Assembly (NCBI GenBank): GCA_035697245.1
Contig: DASSDH010000193.1
Location: forward strand, 1 to 59,171
From: JACVRX01 sp035697245
GTDB taxonomy: Bacteria; Actinomycetota; Actinomycetes; Jiangellales; Jiangellaceae
DNA: 59,171 nucleotides
Direction of reading: 5' to 3'
A model generated the notes under the pieces. The model did no database searches. It saw only the letters and a program-made list of their open reading frames with translations, and was not told where the DNA came from. A program made the translations under genes and the position numbers. Shown here one piece after another: positions 8,972 to 17,205 of this stretch (positions within the stretch are counted from its first letter, which is position 1; each line of letters opens with the position of its first letter).

Positions 8972-9760
8972 CTAGGCGTCGGTGGGCTTCGTCGAATCGA
9001 CCGCGCTGGCGGGCCCTGGTCGGGCAGCCTCGCGGTCGGGCTCCAACGGATCACCCACCGTGCCGGCCTGGTCGTCGAGCGGCCCCTGCGCCAGCCGAGT
9101 CGCCAAAGATGACTGGAGCGGCGCGAGGTCAGCCACTCGCCGGAGGCCGGCGAGGACGTCGTCGGGTCGAACGGTCGGTGTTCCGTGCCGTACAACCACC
9201 TTGAGTATCGCACACGGCGGGTCTGAATATTCCCCGACGACGGCGAGTCGCACGACAAGACGTCGGGCATCGAGAGTCTTGACCCCGGCCTTCGTCGGCC
9301 GTTGCACCTCGACCGACGACGCTTCCAAGAACGCCCGAACGGCCGTCGACACGGCCCCCGGAGCAGTCGTCGGGAGCCGGATCTCCCACTCCGACGCCGT
9401 CACCCGGTCGGCGAGCGAGCCGGCCTTCGCCTCGACGACGTCGAGAATGTCCAGCCCCGGCGGCAGCGCGGCGTCGAGCGCGTGAGCCATCACAGCCGGG
9501 TCACAGCGCGAGGTCACCGCGATCTCCAGGTACTCGGCCTCGGACGCCGCCCCGGTCGGTGCAGCCCCCACGTACGAGACTCGAGGGTGCGGAGAGAATC
9601 CCTGCGAATACGCGATCGGTACATTGGCTCGACGGAGCGCACGCTCGAACGCCCGCTGAAAGTCACGATGGCTGGTGAACCGCAGCCGACCGCGTTTGGC
9701 AAACCGGATCCGCAGCCGTTGCACAGCAGGCTTCTGGTCGCCATGTGGGGCCCGTGTCAA
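8972..9760 (-). CDS. TIGR03936/DUF2344 radical-SAM-associated protein
   Basis: 262-aa member of the DUF2344 family, which accompanies or is fused to TIGR03960 radical-SAM proteins and usually precedes rne. Conserved blocks seen: RIRFAKRGRLRFTSHRDFQR and YSQGFSPHPRVSYVGA near the N-terminus. TTG 9760 (LTRAPHGDQKPAVQRL) is preferred because an excellent AGGGGAG site lies 6 nt upstream; the ATG at 9838 has no such site and would add non-conserved residues. The biochemical role is unknown. The family pairs with a B12/radical-SAM partner that here lies on the other side of an inserted oxidase gene. Confidence 0.88.
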   Translation of the reverse strand: MTRAPHGDQKPAVQRLRIRFAKRGRLRFTSHRDFQRAFERALRRANVPIAYSQGFSPHPRVSYVGAAPTGAASEAEYLEIAVTSRCDPAVMAHALDAALPPGLDILDVVEAKAGSLADRVTASEWEIRLPTTAPGAVSTAVRAFLEASSVEVQRPTKAGVKTLDARRLVVRLAVVGEYSDPPCAILKVVVRHGTPTVRPDDVLAGLRRVADLAPLQSSLATRLAQGPLDDQAGTVGDPLEPDREAARPGPASAVDSTKPTDA

Positions 9761-9856
9761 CGCAGGCTCCCCTCGTCCTGAGGAGGTGGATGCTTCATTG
9801 TCGTCGACCCAGCCGTGGGCGTACCGTCGGTTGATCATCGACGTGAGGAACGCGCC

Positions 9857-11260
9857 GTGCCGGCTGCATTCGACGACGACACCCTGGCCGGGCTGAGGGA
9901 CGGCTTACGCGGTACGGCGATCGTGGACGGCGACGAGGTCTACGACGAGGCCCGAACCGTGTTCAACGCCATGATCGACCGACGGCCCGCAGTGATCGTC
10001 CAATGCGAGGAACCGTCCGACGTCGTCCGAGCCCTGGCATTCGCGCGAGAACGTGGCCTGGAGGTCGCCGTGCGGGGTGGCGGGCACAGCGTGGCCGGGA
10101 TGGCGTTGACCGACGGCGGCGTGGTGATCGATCTGCGCCGGATGAACGCTGTCCAGGTCGATCCGGACGCGATGACCGCGGTTGTCGGGGGCGGCGCGAC
10201 GATGAGCCACCTGGACCGGGCCTGCGAACCCCACGGACTCGCCACCACCGGGGGCCGAGTCTCGACTACGGGTGTCGGGGGTTTCACCCTCGGCGGCGGA
10301 ACCGGCTGGATGGACCGCAAGTTCGGGCTGGCGTGCGACAACATGCTGGCCGCTGAGGTGATCACCGCCGACGGCCGGACGAAGCGGGCGTCGGAGGATG
10401 AGAATCCGGACCTGTTCTGGGCCCTTCACGGTGGCGGCGGCAACTTCGGTGTGGTGACCTCGCTGACCCTGCGGCTGTATCCGCTGCCTGCGGCGACCCT
10501 CGGAATGTTGCTGTTCCCGCCCGAGCGCGGGCATGAGGTCGCTCGGGTCTACCGAGACGTGCTCGAGGCAGGGCCCGACGAGCTGGGCGGCGGGCTGATC
10601 TATCTCACCGGGCCGGATGGCGAGGACTTCGTACCAGAAGACCTGGTCAACCAGCTGACGCTGGCAGTCGTGGTTGCCTATGCCGGGCCGGAGGACGAGG
10701 CCCGGCGGGCGGCCGCTCGGCTGATCGAGCTGGGCCCCGCTGGCCAGATGATCGCCGAGATGCCCTATGCCGACCTGAACAGCGCGCTCGACGACCCGCC
10801 CGGTTATCGCAACTATTGGTCGGCCGAGCATCTGGACTCGTTCCCGGATCCGGCGGTCGACGCGTTCTGCGCCCGCGCCAGCGACATGGTGGTGCCGTCA
10901 GCCTCCCAGCACGTGTTGTTCCCGATGGGCGGCGCGGGATCCCGCGGTCCGACCGACTATCCGATCCCTTGGCGCCGCTCGAACTGGGTCGTTCACCCGT
11001 TCGGGTTGTGGACCGACCCGGCCGACGACGAGCGGGCAATCCGCTGGACTCGCGACGTGCGCGCTGACGTGCATCCATGGGCGACCGGCGCGGTCTACCT
11101 CAACTTCATTGGAGACGAAGGCACCGAGCGAGTCGTCGCCGGGCTGGGGCAGGACAACTACGACCGGCTTGCCACGATCAAGGCCGAGTACGACCCGGAT
11201 AACGTGTTCCATCTCAACCACAACGTCGTGCCGGTCCACCCCACGCCAGCAGGGGTGTGA
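9857..11260 (+). CDS. FAD-binding oxidase, berberine-bridge/6-HDNO type
   Basis: 467-aa flavoprotein of the VAO/PCMH superfamily with a C-terminal BBE segment. The PCMH domain (~40-210) contains RGGGHSVAGM, whose His77 is the usual covalent FAD attachment residue. The second loop (VSTTGVGGFTLGGGTGW) lacks the Cys that would make bicovalent flavin, so mono-covalent attachment is expected. The BBE signature YDPDNVFHLNHNV is at the C-terminus. GTG 9857 has GAGGA 7 nt upstream. It stands alone on the plus strand between two functionally linked minus-strand genes and looks like an insertion. The substrate cannot be told; family members oxidise sugars, alkaloids and polyketides. Confidence 0.9.
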   Translation: MPAAFDDDTLAGLRDGLRGTAIVDGDEVYDEARTVFNAMIDRRPAVIVQCEEPSDVVRALAFARERGLEVAVRGGGHSVAGMALTDGGVVIDLRRMNAVQVDPDAMTAVVGGGATMSHLDRACEPHGLATTGGRVSTTGVGGFTLGGGTGWMDRKFGLACDNMLAAEVITADGRTKRASEDENPDLFWALHGGGGNFGVVTSLTLRLYPLPAATLGMLLFPPERGHEVARVYRDVLEAGPDELGGGLIYLTGPDGEDFVPEDLVNQLTLAVVVAYAGPEDEARRAAARLIELGPAGQMIAEMPYADLNSALDDPPGYRNYWSAEHLDSFPDPAVDAFCARASDMVVPSASQHVLFPMGGAGSRGPTDYPIPWRRSNWVVHPFGLWTDPADDERAIRWTRDVRADVHPWATGAVYLNFIGDEGTERVVAGLGQDNYDRLATIKAEYDPDNVFHLNHNVVPVHPTPAGV

Positions 11261-11300
11261 GCAACGCGTCCCGCGACCAGTGTGGAGTGCGCGGTCAATT

Positions 11301-13244
11301 TCACGGCGCTGCCGGGCCGACCGGCGTCAGTGGGAGCAGGGTGCGACCGGTTGGGCCCACCTGGATTGCGGTGCCCATCTGCGGGCAGACGCCGCAGTCG
11401 AAGCACGGCGTCCATCGGCAGTCGTCCACCTCGACTTCAGCCAGAGCGTCCTGCCAGTCCTCCCAGAGCCAGTCGCGGTCTAGCCCAGCGTCCAGGTGAT
11501 CCCAGGGCAGGACTTCGGCGTACTCGCGCTCGCGGGTCGTGTACCAGTCGACGTCGACGGGCTCGCTGGCAAGTGCCGTCGCCGCCGCGGTAATCCAGCG
11601 GTCATAGGAGAAGTGCTCGCTCCACCCGTCGAAGCGGCTGCCGTCCTCCCAGGCCGCGCGGACGACCCGGCCAACCCGGCGATCGCCGCGGGAGAGCAGT
11701 CCTTCGATCTGGCTGGGTTTGCCGTCGTGGTAGCGGAACCCCACCGCCTTGGCATACCGGCGGTCGCTACGGATGGCTTCGCGTAGTTTCGTCAGCCGAG
11801 CGTCGACAGTCTCGTGGTCGCATTGCGCCGCCCACTGGAACGGCGTGTGCGGCTTGGGCACGAACGCGCCGATCGACACCGTGCATCGGATGTCGCGATG
11901 TCCGGACACCTCGCGCCCGGTGTCGATGACCTTCTTGGCAAGGTCAGCAATCGCGAGCACGTCCTCGTCGGTCTCGGTGGGCAGCCCGCACATGAAGTAG
12001 AGCTTCACCTGCCGCCACCCGTGGCTGTACGCCGTCGCGACCGTTCGCAGCAGGTCGTCCTGACTGACCATCTTGTTGATGACCCGACGCATCCGCTCGG
12101 TGCCGCCTTCGGGGGCGAAGGTCAGCCCGGAGCGCCGCCCACTGCGCGACAGCTCGTTGGCCAGGGTGACGTTGAAGGCGTCGACCCGCGTCGACGGCAG
12201 AGAGAGCGAAACGTTGCTCCCTTCGTACCGGTCGGCAAGCCCCGAAGTGATCTTTCCGATCTCGGAGTGGTCGGCACTGGACAGCGACAGCAGGCCGACC
12301 TCTTCGAATCCAGAGCGCTCGAGGCCGGTCTTGACCATGTCGCCGATCGTCGTGATCGACCGTTCCCGAACCGGTCGGGTGATCATCCCTGCCTGACAGA
12401 ACCGGCAGCCCCGCGTGCAGCCACGGAAGATCTCGACGCTGAAGCGCTCGTGCACCGTCTCCGCGAGCGGAACCAGCGGCTTGCGCGGGTACGGCCAGGA
12501 GTCCAGGTCCATGACGGTGTGCTTGCGCACCTGCCAGGGGACGCCGGGACTGTTCGGCACGACCCGCTGGATTCGCCCGTCCGGGAGGTAGGAGACGTCG
12601 TAGAACTTCGGCACATACACGCCGCCGGCGGCTGCGAGCCGCACCAGCAATCCGTCCCGGCCGCCCGGCCGACTCGCACGCTTCCACCGACGGACGATTT
12701 CGGTGATCGCTAGGACGGCCTGTTCGCCGTCGCCCAATACCGCGGCATCGACGAAGTCGGCGATCGGTTCCGGGTTGAACACCGCGTGTCCGCCGGCTAT
12801 TACGACCGGATGGTCCTCGCCGCGGTCGACGGCGTCGAGTGGAATCCCGGCCAGGTCGAGAGCAGTGAGCATGTTCGTGTATCCGAGCTCGGTGGCGAAG
12901 GAAACGCCGAGGAGGTCGAACGCCGCGACCGGTCGGTGCGCGTCGACGGTGAACTGGCCGATCTGGTGCTCACGCATGAGCGCCTCGAGGTCGGGCCAGA
13001 CAGCGTACGTCCGCTCGGCCAGCACTCCGTCACGTTCGTTCAGGATCTCGTAAAGGATCTGGATACCCTGGTTGGACAGGCCGACCTCGTACGCGTCCGG
13101 ATACATGAGCACCCACCGGACGGTTTCGTCGTCGGCGCCCCAGTCCTTGACGGTCGCATTGAGCTCGCCGCCCACGTACTGGACCGGCTTCTGCACCCGC
13201 GGCAGCAGCGGTTCCAGGCGAGGGAACAGCGACTCGACGGACAT
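11301..13244 (-). CDS. TIGR03960 family B12-binding/radical SAM protein
   Basis: 647-aa protein. The N-terminal ~190 residues resemble the family's degenerate B12-binding region (WVLMYPDAYEVGLSNQG, then VIAGGHAVFNPEPIADF). The radical SAM domain carries the Fe-S motif CTRGCRFCQ with Cys276, Cys280 and Cys283. The C-terminus holds more cysteines (CRWTPCFDCGVCPQMG) that may bind a further cluster. The family occurs with DUF2344 next to rne; its reaction is not established to my knowledge. It is convergent with the oxidase at 9857-11260 and divergent from the MTA phosphorylase. Confidence 0.9.
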   Translation of the reverse strand: MSVESLFPRLEPLLPRVQKPVQYVGGELNATVKDWGADDETVRWVLMYPDAYEVGLSNQGIQILYEILNERDGVLAERTYAVWPDLEALMREHQIGQFTVDAHRPVAAFDLLGVSFATELGYTNMLTALDLAGIPLDAVDRGEDHPVVIAGGHAVFNPEPIADFVDAAVLGDGEQAVLAITEIVRRWKRASRPGGRDGLLVRLAAAGGVYVPKFYDVSYLPDGRIQRVVPNSPGVPWQVRKHTVMDLDSWPYPRKPLVPLAETVHERFSVEIFRGCTRGCRFCQAGMITRPVRERSITTIGDMVKTGLERSGFEEVGLLSLSSADHSEIGKITSGLADRYEGSNVSLSLPSTRVDAFNVTLANELSRSGRRSGLTFAPEGGTERMRRVINKMVSQDDLLRTVATAYSHGWRQVKLYFMCGLPTETDEDVLAIADLAKKVIDTGREVSGHRDIRCTVSIGAFVPKPHTPFQWAAQCDHETVDARLTKLREAIRSDRRYAKAVGFRYHDGKPSQIEGLLSRGDRRVGRVVRAAWEDGSRFDGWSEHFSYDRWITAAATALASEPVDVDWYTTREREYAEVLPWDHLDAGLDRDWLWEDWQDALAEVEVDDCRWTPCFDCGVCPQMGTAIQVGPTGRTLLPLTPVGPAAP

Positions 13245-13446
13245 GCGCGGGAAGCTCCGAATCAGAACCGGACTCGGGTCGAGTTCAGGCTATCCCGTCG
13301 TCGTACTACCTCCGGAAGTCACGGTTGCCCGTACATGATTGACCGGTGACCGGATCCGGACGATCCTTGGCCCGCGCGTGCTCGCGCAAGAGCTCATCGG
13401 ATCCACGGCTGTGCCCGGAATGGTGGTCGCTCGCACTGGAGGGCAA

Positions 13447-14256
13447 GTGGTCGACGAAGCGAGCGCTGATATCGGCGTAATCGGAGGGTCCGGTCTCTAC
13501 GCTCTACTCGACGACGCGATCGAAGTCGAGGTCGAGACACCGTTCGGTCGGCCGAGTGACCGGGTGACCGTCGGCCGGGTCGCCGATCGTGCGGTGGCCT
13601 TCCTCCCCCGGCACGGTCGGGACCACCGCCTTCCGCCGCACCGTATTCCTTACCGGGCCAACCTGTGGGCGCTGCGCTCGCTGGGCGTGCGACAGGTCGT
13701 ATCGGCATCGGCCGTCGGTGGACTGCGCCCAGAGCTCGGGCCGGGGACGTTCGTCGTCCCAGATCAGTTGGCCGACCGCACGAGCGGTCGGACCCAGACG
13801 TTCTTCGACGACGGCGCGGTCCACGTGCCATTCGCCGACCCGTATTGCCCGGTCGGGCGGCGAGTAGTGCTGGCGCAGGCGGCTGCCGCGGGAATCGAGG
13901 TGGTCGGTGGCGGCACGATGGTCGTCATCGACGGACCCCGTTTCTCCACGCGGGCGGAGTCGCAGTGGTACGCCGCTCAGGGTTGGTCGGTGGTGAACAT
14001 GACCGGTCATCCCGAAGCGGTCCTCGCACGCGAGCTCGCGCTGTGCTTCACCGCGATCGCACTCGTGACCGATCTTGACGCCGGTGTCAACGCCGGCGAC
14101 GCCGTCACGCAGGAGGAGGTGTTTCGGGTCTTCGCCCAGAACACCGAGCGAATGCGAGATCTGGTTCTCCGCGCTGCCGCGGCGCTCGATCTCGACCGCC
14201 TGTGCCGGTGCGGGCACGCGCTGGACGGCATCCGACTGCCGCTCGAGCTGCCCTGA
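13447..14256 (+). CDS. S-methyl-5'-thioadenosine phosphorylase family protein
   Basis: 269-aa nucleoside phosphorylase of the MTAP/PNP-I class, which cleaves methylthioadenosine with phosphate to adenine and methylthioribose-1-phosphate. Seen: GVIGGSGLY (phosphate loop), LPRHGRDHRLPPHRI, VSASAVGGL, VIDGPRFSTRAES, VVNMTGHPEAVLARE and the base-binding VTDLDAGV. GTG 13447 has GGAGG 4 nt upstream and gives the expected length; an in-frame extension to 13339 exists but is not conserved-looking. It is isolated, without other methionine-salvage genes, so inosine or guanosine phosphorolysis is an alternative. Confidence 0.9.
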   Translation: MVDEASADIGVIGGSGLYALLDDAIEVEVETPFGRPSDRVTVGRVADRAVAFLPRHGRDHRLPPHRIPYRANLWALRSLGVRQVVSASAVGGLRPELGPGTFVVPDQLADRTSGRTQTFFDDGAVHVPFADPYCPVGRRVVLAQAAAAGIEVVGGGTMVVIDGPRFSTRAESQWYAAQGWSVVNMTGHPEAVLARELALCFTAIALVTDLDAGVNAGDAVTQEEVFRVFAQNTERMRDLVLRAAAALDLDRLCRCGHALDGIRLPLELP

Positions 14257-14288
14257 CGAAACCCGATCGCACTCGGAGCTCCCGTCGA

Positions 14289-14367
14289 GCCACCACTAGG
14301 CGATTGCGTACATCACCAGGCCTGCAGGCCTGGTGATGTACGGGCAGCGGTGGTGAACGTGGTCATT
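14289..14367. repeat. 79-bp structured intergenic repeat, copy 1
   Basis: This stretch matches 46571-46649 without gaps at about 63 of 79 positions; the right 45 bases (14323-14367) match at 40 of 45. It contains nested inverted repeats: a perfect 34-bp palindrome at 14308-14341 and an outer 6-bp stem (14291-14296 with 14350-14355). It lies between the convergent MTA phosphorylase and histidine kinase genes and its last five bases enter the kinase 3' end. It could act as a bidirectional terminator or be a small palindromic mobile repeat. Confidence 0.75.
14308..14341. terminator. Perfect 34-bp palindrome, possible bidirectional terminator
   Basis: Seventeen bases (starting GTACATCACCAGG) are followed directly by their exact reverse complement. 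In RNA this would be a long GC-rich hairpin with only a minimal loop. It sits 51 bp after the MTA phosphorylase stop and 21 bp before the kinase stop, between convergent genes, where a shared terminator is expected. No U-tract follows on either side, which is not unusual in high-GC actinobacteria. Confidence 0.5.
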
Positions 14368-15397
14368 TGGAAGAAGAGAGGTCGGCGGGCAGGCGGACCG
14401 TGAAGCGGCAGCCGGCGGCGGCGTTCGCCACCGAGACGTCGCCGTCGTGCAGGTCGACGAGGCCACGAACGATGGCGAGGCCCAGTCCGCCGCCACCCCG
14501 AGGGGGTGCGTCGTGGTCGGGGCTGCGTGCCGCGGCACCGCGGAACGCGACGTCGAAGACCCGCGGCATATCCGACTCCGGGATGCCGCCGCATTCGTCG
14601 GTGACCGTGACCCATCCGCCGGTGGCGTCGCTTCCACCGTCGACCCGGACCACACCGTCGCTCGGTGTGTGCCGGATCGCGTTGAGGAGCAAGTTGGCGA
14701 GCACCCGACCGAGTTCTGGCTCGCTGCCGCGCACCAAGCCGTACCCGGAGGGTTGGGCCTCCAGCCGGATGCGCTTCGCCTGAGCGACCGGAGCGGCTGC
14801 GGCCACTGCATCGGAGACCACGTCGGACAGAGGGACGGTGTGCAGGGTGACCTGTAGAGCACCGGCGTTGATTCGCGATAGCTCGAACAGGTCGTCCACC
14901 AGACTGGAGATGCGGTCCGTCTCCGCCCGCATCCGGCGGTGGTAGTAGGCCATCGTCGCCGGATCGTCGACGACGCCATCCTCGAGCGCCTCGGCCATTG
15001 CCCGCAGACCGGCGAGTGGCGTGCGGAGATCGTGTGACACCCAGGCGACGAGCTGACGACGGCTGTCGTCCAGCCGCCGCTCCCGCTCGCGCGCCTCCGC
15101 CGCCCAGACGCTCGCTCGGGCGAGTCGACGGCCGGACCATAGCGCGACGGCAAGACTGACCGCACCCGCCGCGACGAGCACGACCAGCAGCACACCCAGG
15201 TCGTGCTCGCTGATGAACATCGCCCCGGCGACGACGATCACGCCCGCCACGACCGCGAGCACGGTTGTGGCGAGCAGGATCACGATATGCACCGTGACCG
15301 ACTGTCCGTGCAACCCGCGCAGGACGAGCAGGCCGACGATTCCGACCAGACCCGAGCCGGCGAGCGCGAGCACCAGGACCACCACGAGTTCAGGCAT
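14363..15397 (-). CDS. Sensor histidine kinase
   Basis: 344-aa membrane kinase. Hydrophobic segments near residues 4-27, 36-61 and 67-87 give two or three N-terminal membrane spans with almost no extracellular loop, so membrane or cytoplasmic sensing is likely. The HisKA box SHDLRTPLAGL places the phospho-acceptor at His122. HATPase motifs follow: LLLNAIRHTPSDG (N box), DECGGIPESDMPRVFD (G1/F) and GGGLGLAIV (G2). The ATG overlaps the response-regulator stop as TGATG, so the pair is translationally coupled. The signal is unknown. Confidence 0.95.
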   Translation of the reverse strand: MPELVVVLVLALAGSGLVGIVGLLVLRGLHGQSVTVHIVILLATTVLAVVAGVIVVAGAMFISEHDLGVLLVVLVAAGAVSLAVALWSGRRLARASVWAAEARERERRLDDSRRQLVAWVSHDLRTPLAGLRAMAEALEDGVVDDPATMAYYHRRMRAETDRISSLVDDLFELSRINAGALQVTLHTVPLSDVVSDAVAAAAPVAQAKRIRLEAQPSGYGLVRGSEPELGRVLANLLLNAIRHTPSDGVVRVDGGSDATGGWVTVTDECGGIPESDMPRVFDVAFRGAAARSPDHDAPPRGGGGLGLAIVRGLVDLHDGDVSVANAAAGCRFTVRLPADLSSSK

Positions 15398-16128
15398 CAC
15401 TGCTCCTCGGGTTCGTAGCGGTACCCGACTCCCCACACAGTGACGATCCGGCGCGGTTCCTGCGGGTTGTCCTCGACTTTTTCGCGGAGTCGCCGGACGT
15501 GCACCGTCACGGTCGCCTGGTCGCCGAAGGTCCAGCCCCATACCTGCTGCAGCAGCTCGGCGCGAGTGAACGCCCGATGCGGGTGCCGAAGTAAGTGCGC
15601 GAGCAGGTCGAACTCGCGAACGGTGAGGTTGAGCGGTCCGGTGTCTCGCTTCGCGGTTCGGGAAACCGGGTCGAGAGCCAGGTCGCCGTCCACCAGCGGA
15701 CTGTCGTCGGACACCTTGTCGGTCCGGCTGGCCCGGCGCAACACCGACTGAACCCGTAAGGCGAGCTCGCGTGGCGAGAACGGTTTCGTCACATAGTCGT
15801 CGGCCCCGGTCTCGAAGCCCACCACCCGATCGGCCTCCTCCCCCAGCGCAGTCAGCATGACGATCGGAACATCCGACGTGCGCCGCAGCCGCCGGCACAC
15901 GTCCAGCCCGGACATGCCCGGCAGCATGAGATCGAGAACGACCAGATCTGGCGGACGTTCGTCAGCGAGTACGAGGGCGCTTGGTCCGTCGCTCGCCGTG
16001 TCGACAACGAACCCGGCCCGCTCGAGGTAGCGCCGCACCACGTCGCTGATCGTCGGGTCGTCATCCACCACGAGCACCCGACCCGGCACCGTCGACGGTG
16101 CCTCCACCTTCACCCCCTCAGTCTCCAT
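15397..16128 (-). CDS. OmpR/PhoB-family response regulator
   Basis: 243 aa. The receiver domain begins RVLVVDDDPTISDVV, with the phospho-acceptor Asp66 in VVLDLMLPG, the switch Thr in VMLTALGEE and conserved Lys in TKPFSPREL. The C-terminal winged helix (residues ~140-240) contains LTVREFDLLAHLLRHP and VHVRRLREKVEDNP. The start is uncertain: ATG 16128 has no strong ribosome site, and in-frame GTG codons follow within 15 codons. It lies 32 bp after the pilin-like gene. Confidence 0.93.
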   Translation of the reverse strand: METEGVKVEAPSTVPGRVLVVDDDPTISDVVRRYLERAGFVVDTASDGPSALVLADERPPDLVVLDLMLPGMSGLDVCRRLRRTSDVPIVMLTALGEEADRVVGFETGADDYVTKPFSPRELALRVQSVLRRASRTDKVSDDSPLVDGDLALDPVSRTAKRDTGPLNLTVREFDLLAHLLRHPHRAFTRAELLQQVWGWTFGDQATVTVHVRRLREKVEDNPQEPRRIVTVWGVGYRYEPEEQ

Positions 16129-16160
16129 CCCAGCTGGCTGATGACTCGTTGGGTGGTCTA

Positions 16161-16388
16161 TCACGGCCCTCCCGGTACCGGTGGCGACTGCGGTGGCGGG
16201 CTGCCCTGGTCGATCACGAAGTTGTAGATGACCACGCCGAGGGCCGCGGCGAGGGCGACGAGTACCGCCGTGATGATCACCCATTCGACCGTGGAAGCAC
16301 CGTGCTCCCGCTCGTGGCCGAGCCGATCGAGCCGGGTCCGAAGCTGAATGTGCAGCCAACTGAACGGGGTGGACGGCGACAGGTACAT
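16161..16388 (-). CDS. Small pilin-like membrane peptide (75 aa)
   Basis: Contains HGASTVEWVII followed by about 22 hydrophobic residues and a Pro/Ser/Gly tail. The G-ASTVE pattern (Gly, then Glu at +5, then a hydrophobic helix) is the prepilin-peptidase-type signature of Flp/TadE-like pseudopilins. ATG 16388 lies 11 bp after the ndk stop and has GAGG about 9 nt upstream. No prepilin peptidase, TadA or other pilus gene is in the window. Gene identity is reasonable; pilin function is inferred from the motif alone. Confidence 0.6.
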   Translation of the reverse strand: MYLSPSTPFSWLHIQLRTRLDRLGHEREHGASTVEWVIITAVLVALAAALGVVIYNFVIDQGSPPPQSPPVPGGP

Positions 16389-16399
16389 CCCGGCTAGCC

Positions 16400-16816
16400 T
16401 CACGCCAAGCCCGGAAACCACAGCGCGATCTCACGGACCGCCGATTCGCCGGAGTCCGAACCGTGCACGAGGTTCTCCGACGTCGACAGGGCCAGGTCGC
16501 CGCGGATCGAGCCGGGCGCCGCCTTGCGCCCGTCCGTCGCACCGTTCAAAGCCCGGACCACGTCGATTGCGGAGTCGCCGCCGAGCACCAGGGCGATGAC
16601 CGCGCCGCCGGTGATGAACTCTCGCAAGGCCGGATAGAACGGCTTCTCGATGTGCTCGCCATAGTGCGCGTCGGAAAGCGCCGGGTCCACCTGACGCTGA
16701 TCCATCGCCAGGATGGCCAGGCCTTTGCGCTCGTACCGGGTCAGGATCTCGCCGATGAGGCCACGGCGGACCGCGTCGGGTTTGATGAGAACGAGCGTGC
16801 GCTCGAACACGGGCAC
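16400..16816 (-). CDS. ndk: Nucleoside-diphosphate kinase
   Basis: 138-aa enzyme moving the gamma phosphate from ATP to other (d)NDPs through a phosphohistidine. It starts FERTLVLIKPDAVRRG. The catalytic His is in NLVHGSDS and the nucleotide-binding RGDLALSTSEN precedes it. Start is GTG 16816. It lies between DUF4233 and the pilin-like gene, as in mycobacteria where ndk follows Rv2446c. Confidence 0.97.
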   Translation of the reverse strand: MPVFERTLVLIKPDAVRRGLIGEILTRYERKGLAILAMDQRQVDPALSDAHYGEHIEKPFYPALREFITGGAVIALVLGGDSAIDVVRALNGATDGRKAAPGSIRGDLALSTSENLVHGSDSGESAVREIALWFPGLA

Positions 16817-16863
16817 TCCCTGTGGTCAGGACCCTGGCGACCGCCGAACCCTACCGCCCGGCG

Positions 16864-17205
16864 TCACGCATCACCGCTGTCGCGCCGCGCCACGTCGGCC
16901 GCGTCGACCTTGCTGCCGAGAAAAAGCGCGACGAACCACAGGGTCGCGAATATCGCCCCCAGGACGAACATCGCGGGAACGACGATGCCCAGCAGGACCA
17001 CCGCGAGCTGCAACAACGAGCCGAGGTAGTACGCGATCCGCCCGCGGCGCAAAAAGGCCGCCACGAGCACGCAGGCCGCCGACAGCGCCAAACCGACCGC
17101 GATCGCAATCGACGTGTCCACCTCGGACATGGTGACCGCAACTGGGATGGCCAAGGCGATGACGACGGCCTCGATACCGAGCACCATCGCCGCGATTCGG
17201 CTCAT
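16864..17205 (-). CDS. DUF4233 membrane protein
   Basis: 113 aa with four hydrophobic segments (about 5-25, 31-50, 58-80, 82-98), matching the actinobacterial DUF4233 family found between folC and ndk. Its ATG overlaps the folC stop as ATGA. Function is unknown. Confidence 0.85.
   Translation of the reverse strand: MSRIAAMVLGIEAVVIALAIPVAVTMSEVDTSIAIAVGLALSAACVLVAAFLRRGRIAYYLGSLLQLAVVLLGIVVPAMFVLGAIFATLWFVALFLGSKVDAADVARRDSGDA

Noticed and set aside
7719..8975. A 418-codon plus-strand open frame opposite rne
   Set aside because: It mirrors the Arg/Ala-rich N-terminal coding region of RNase E; its low-complexity composition is that of a shadow frame.
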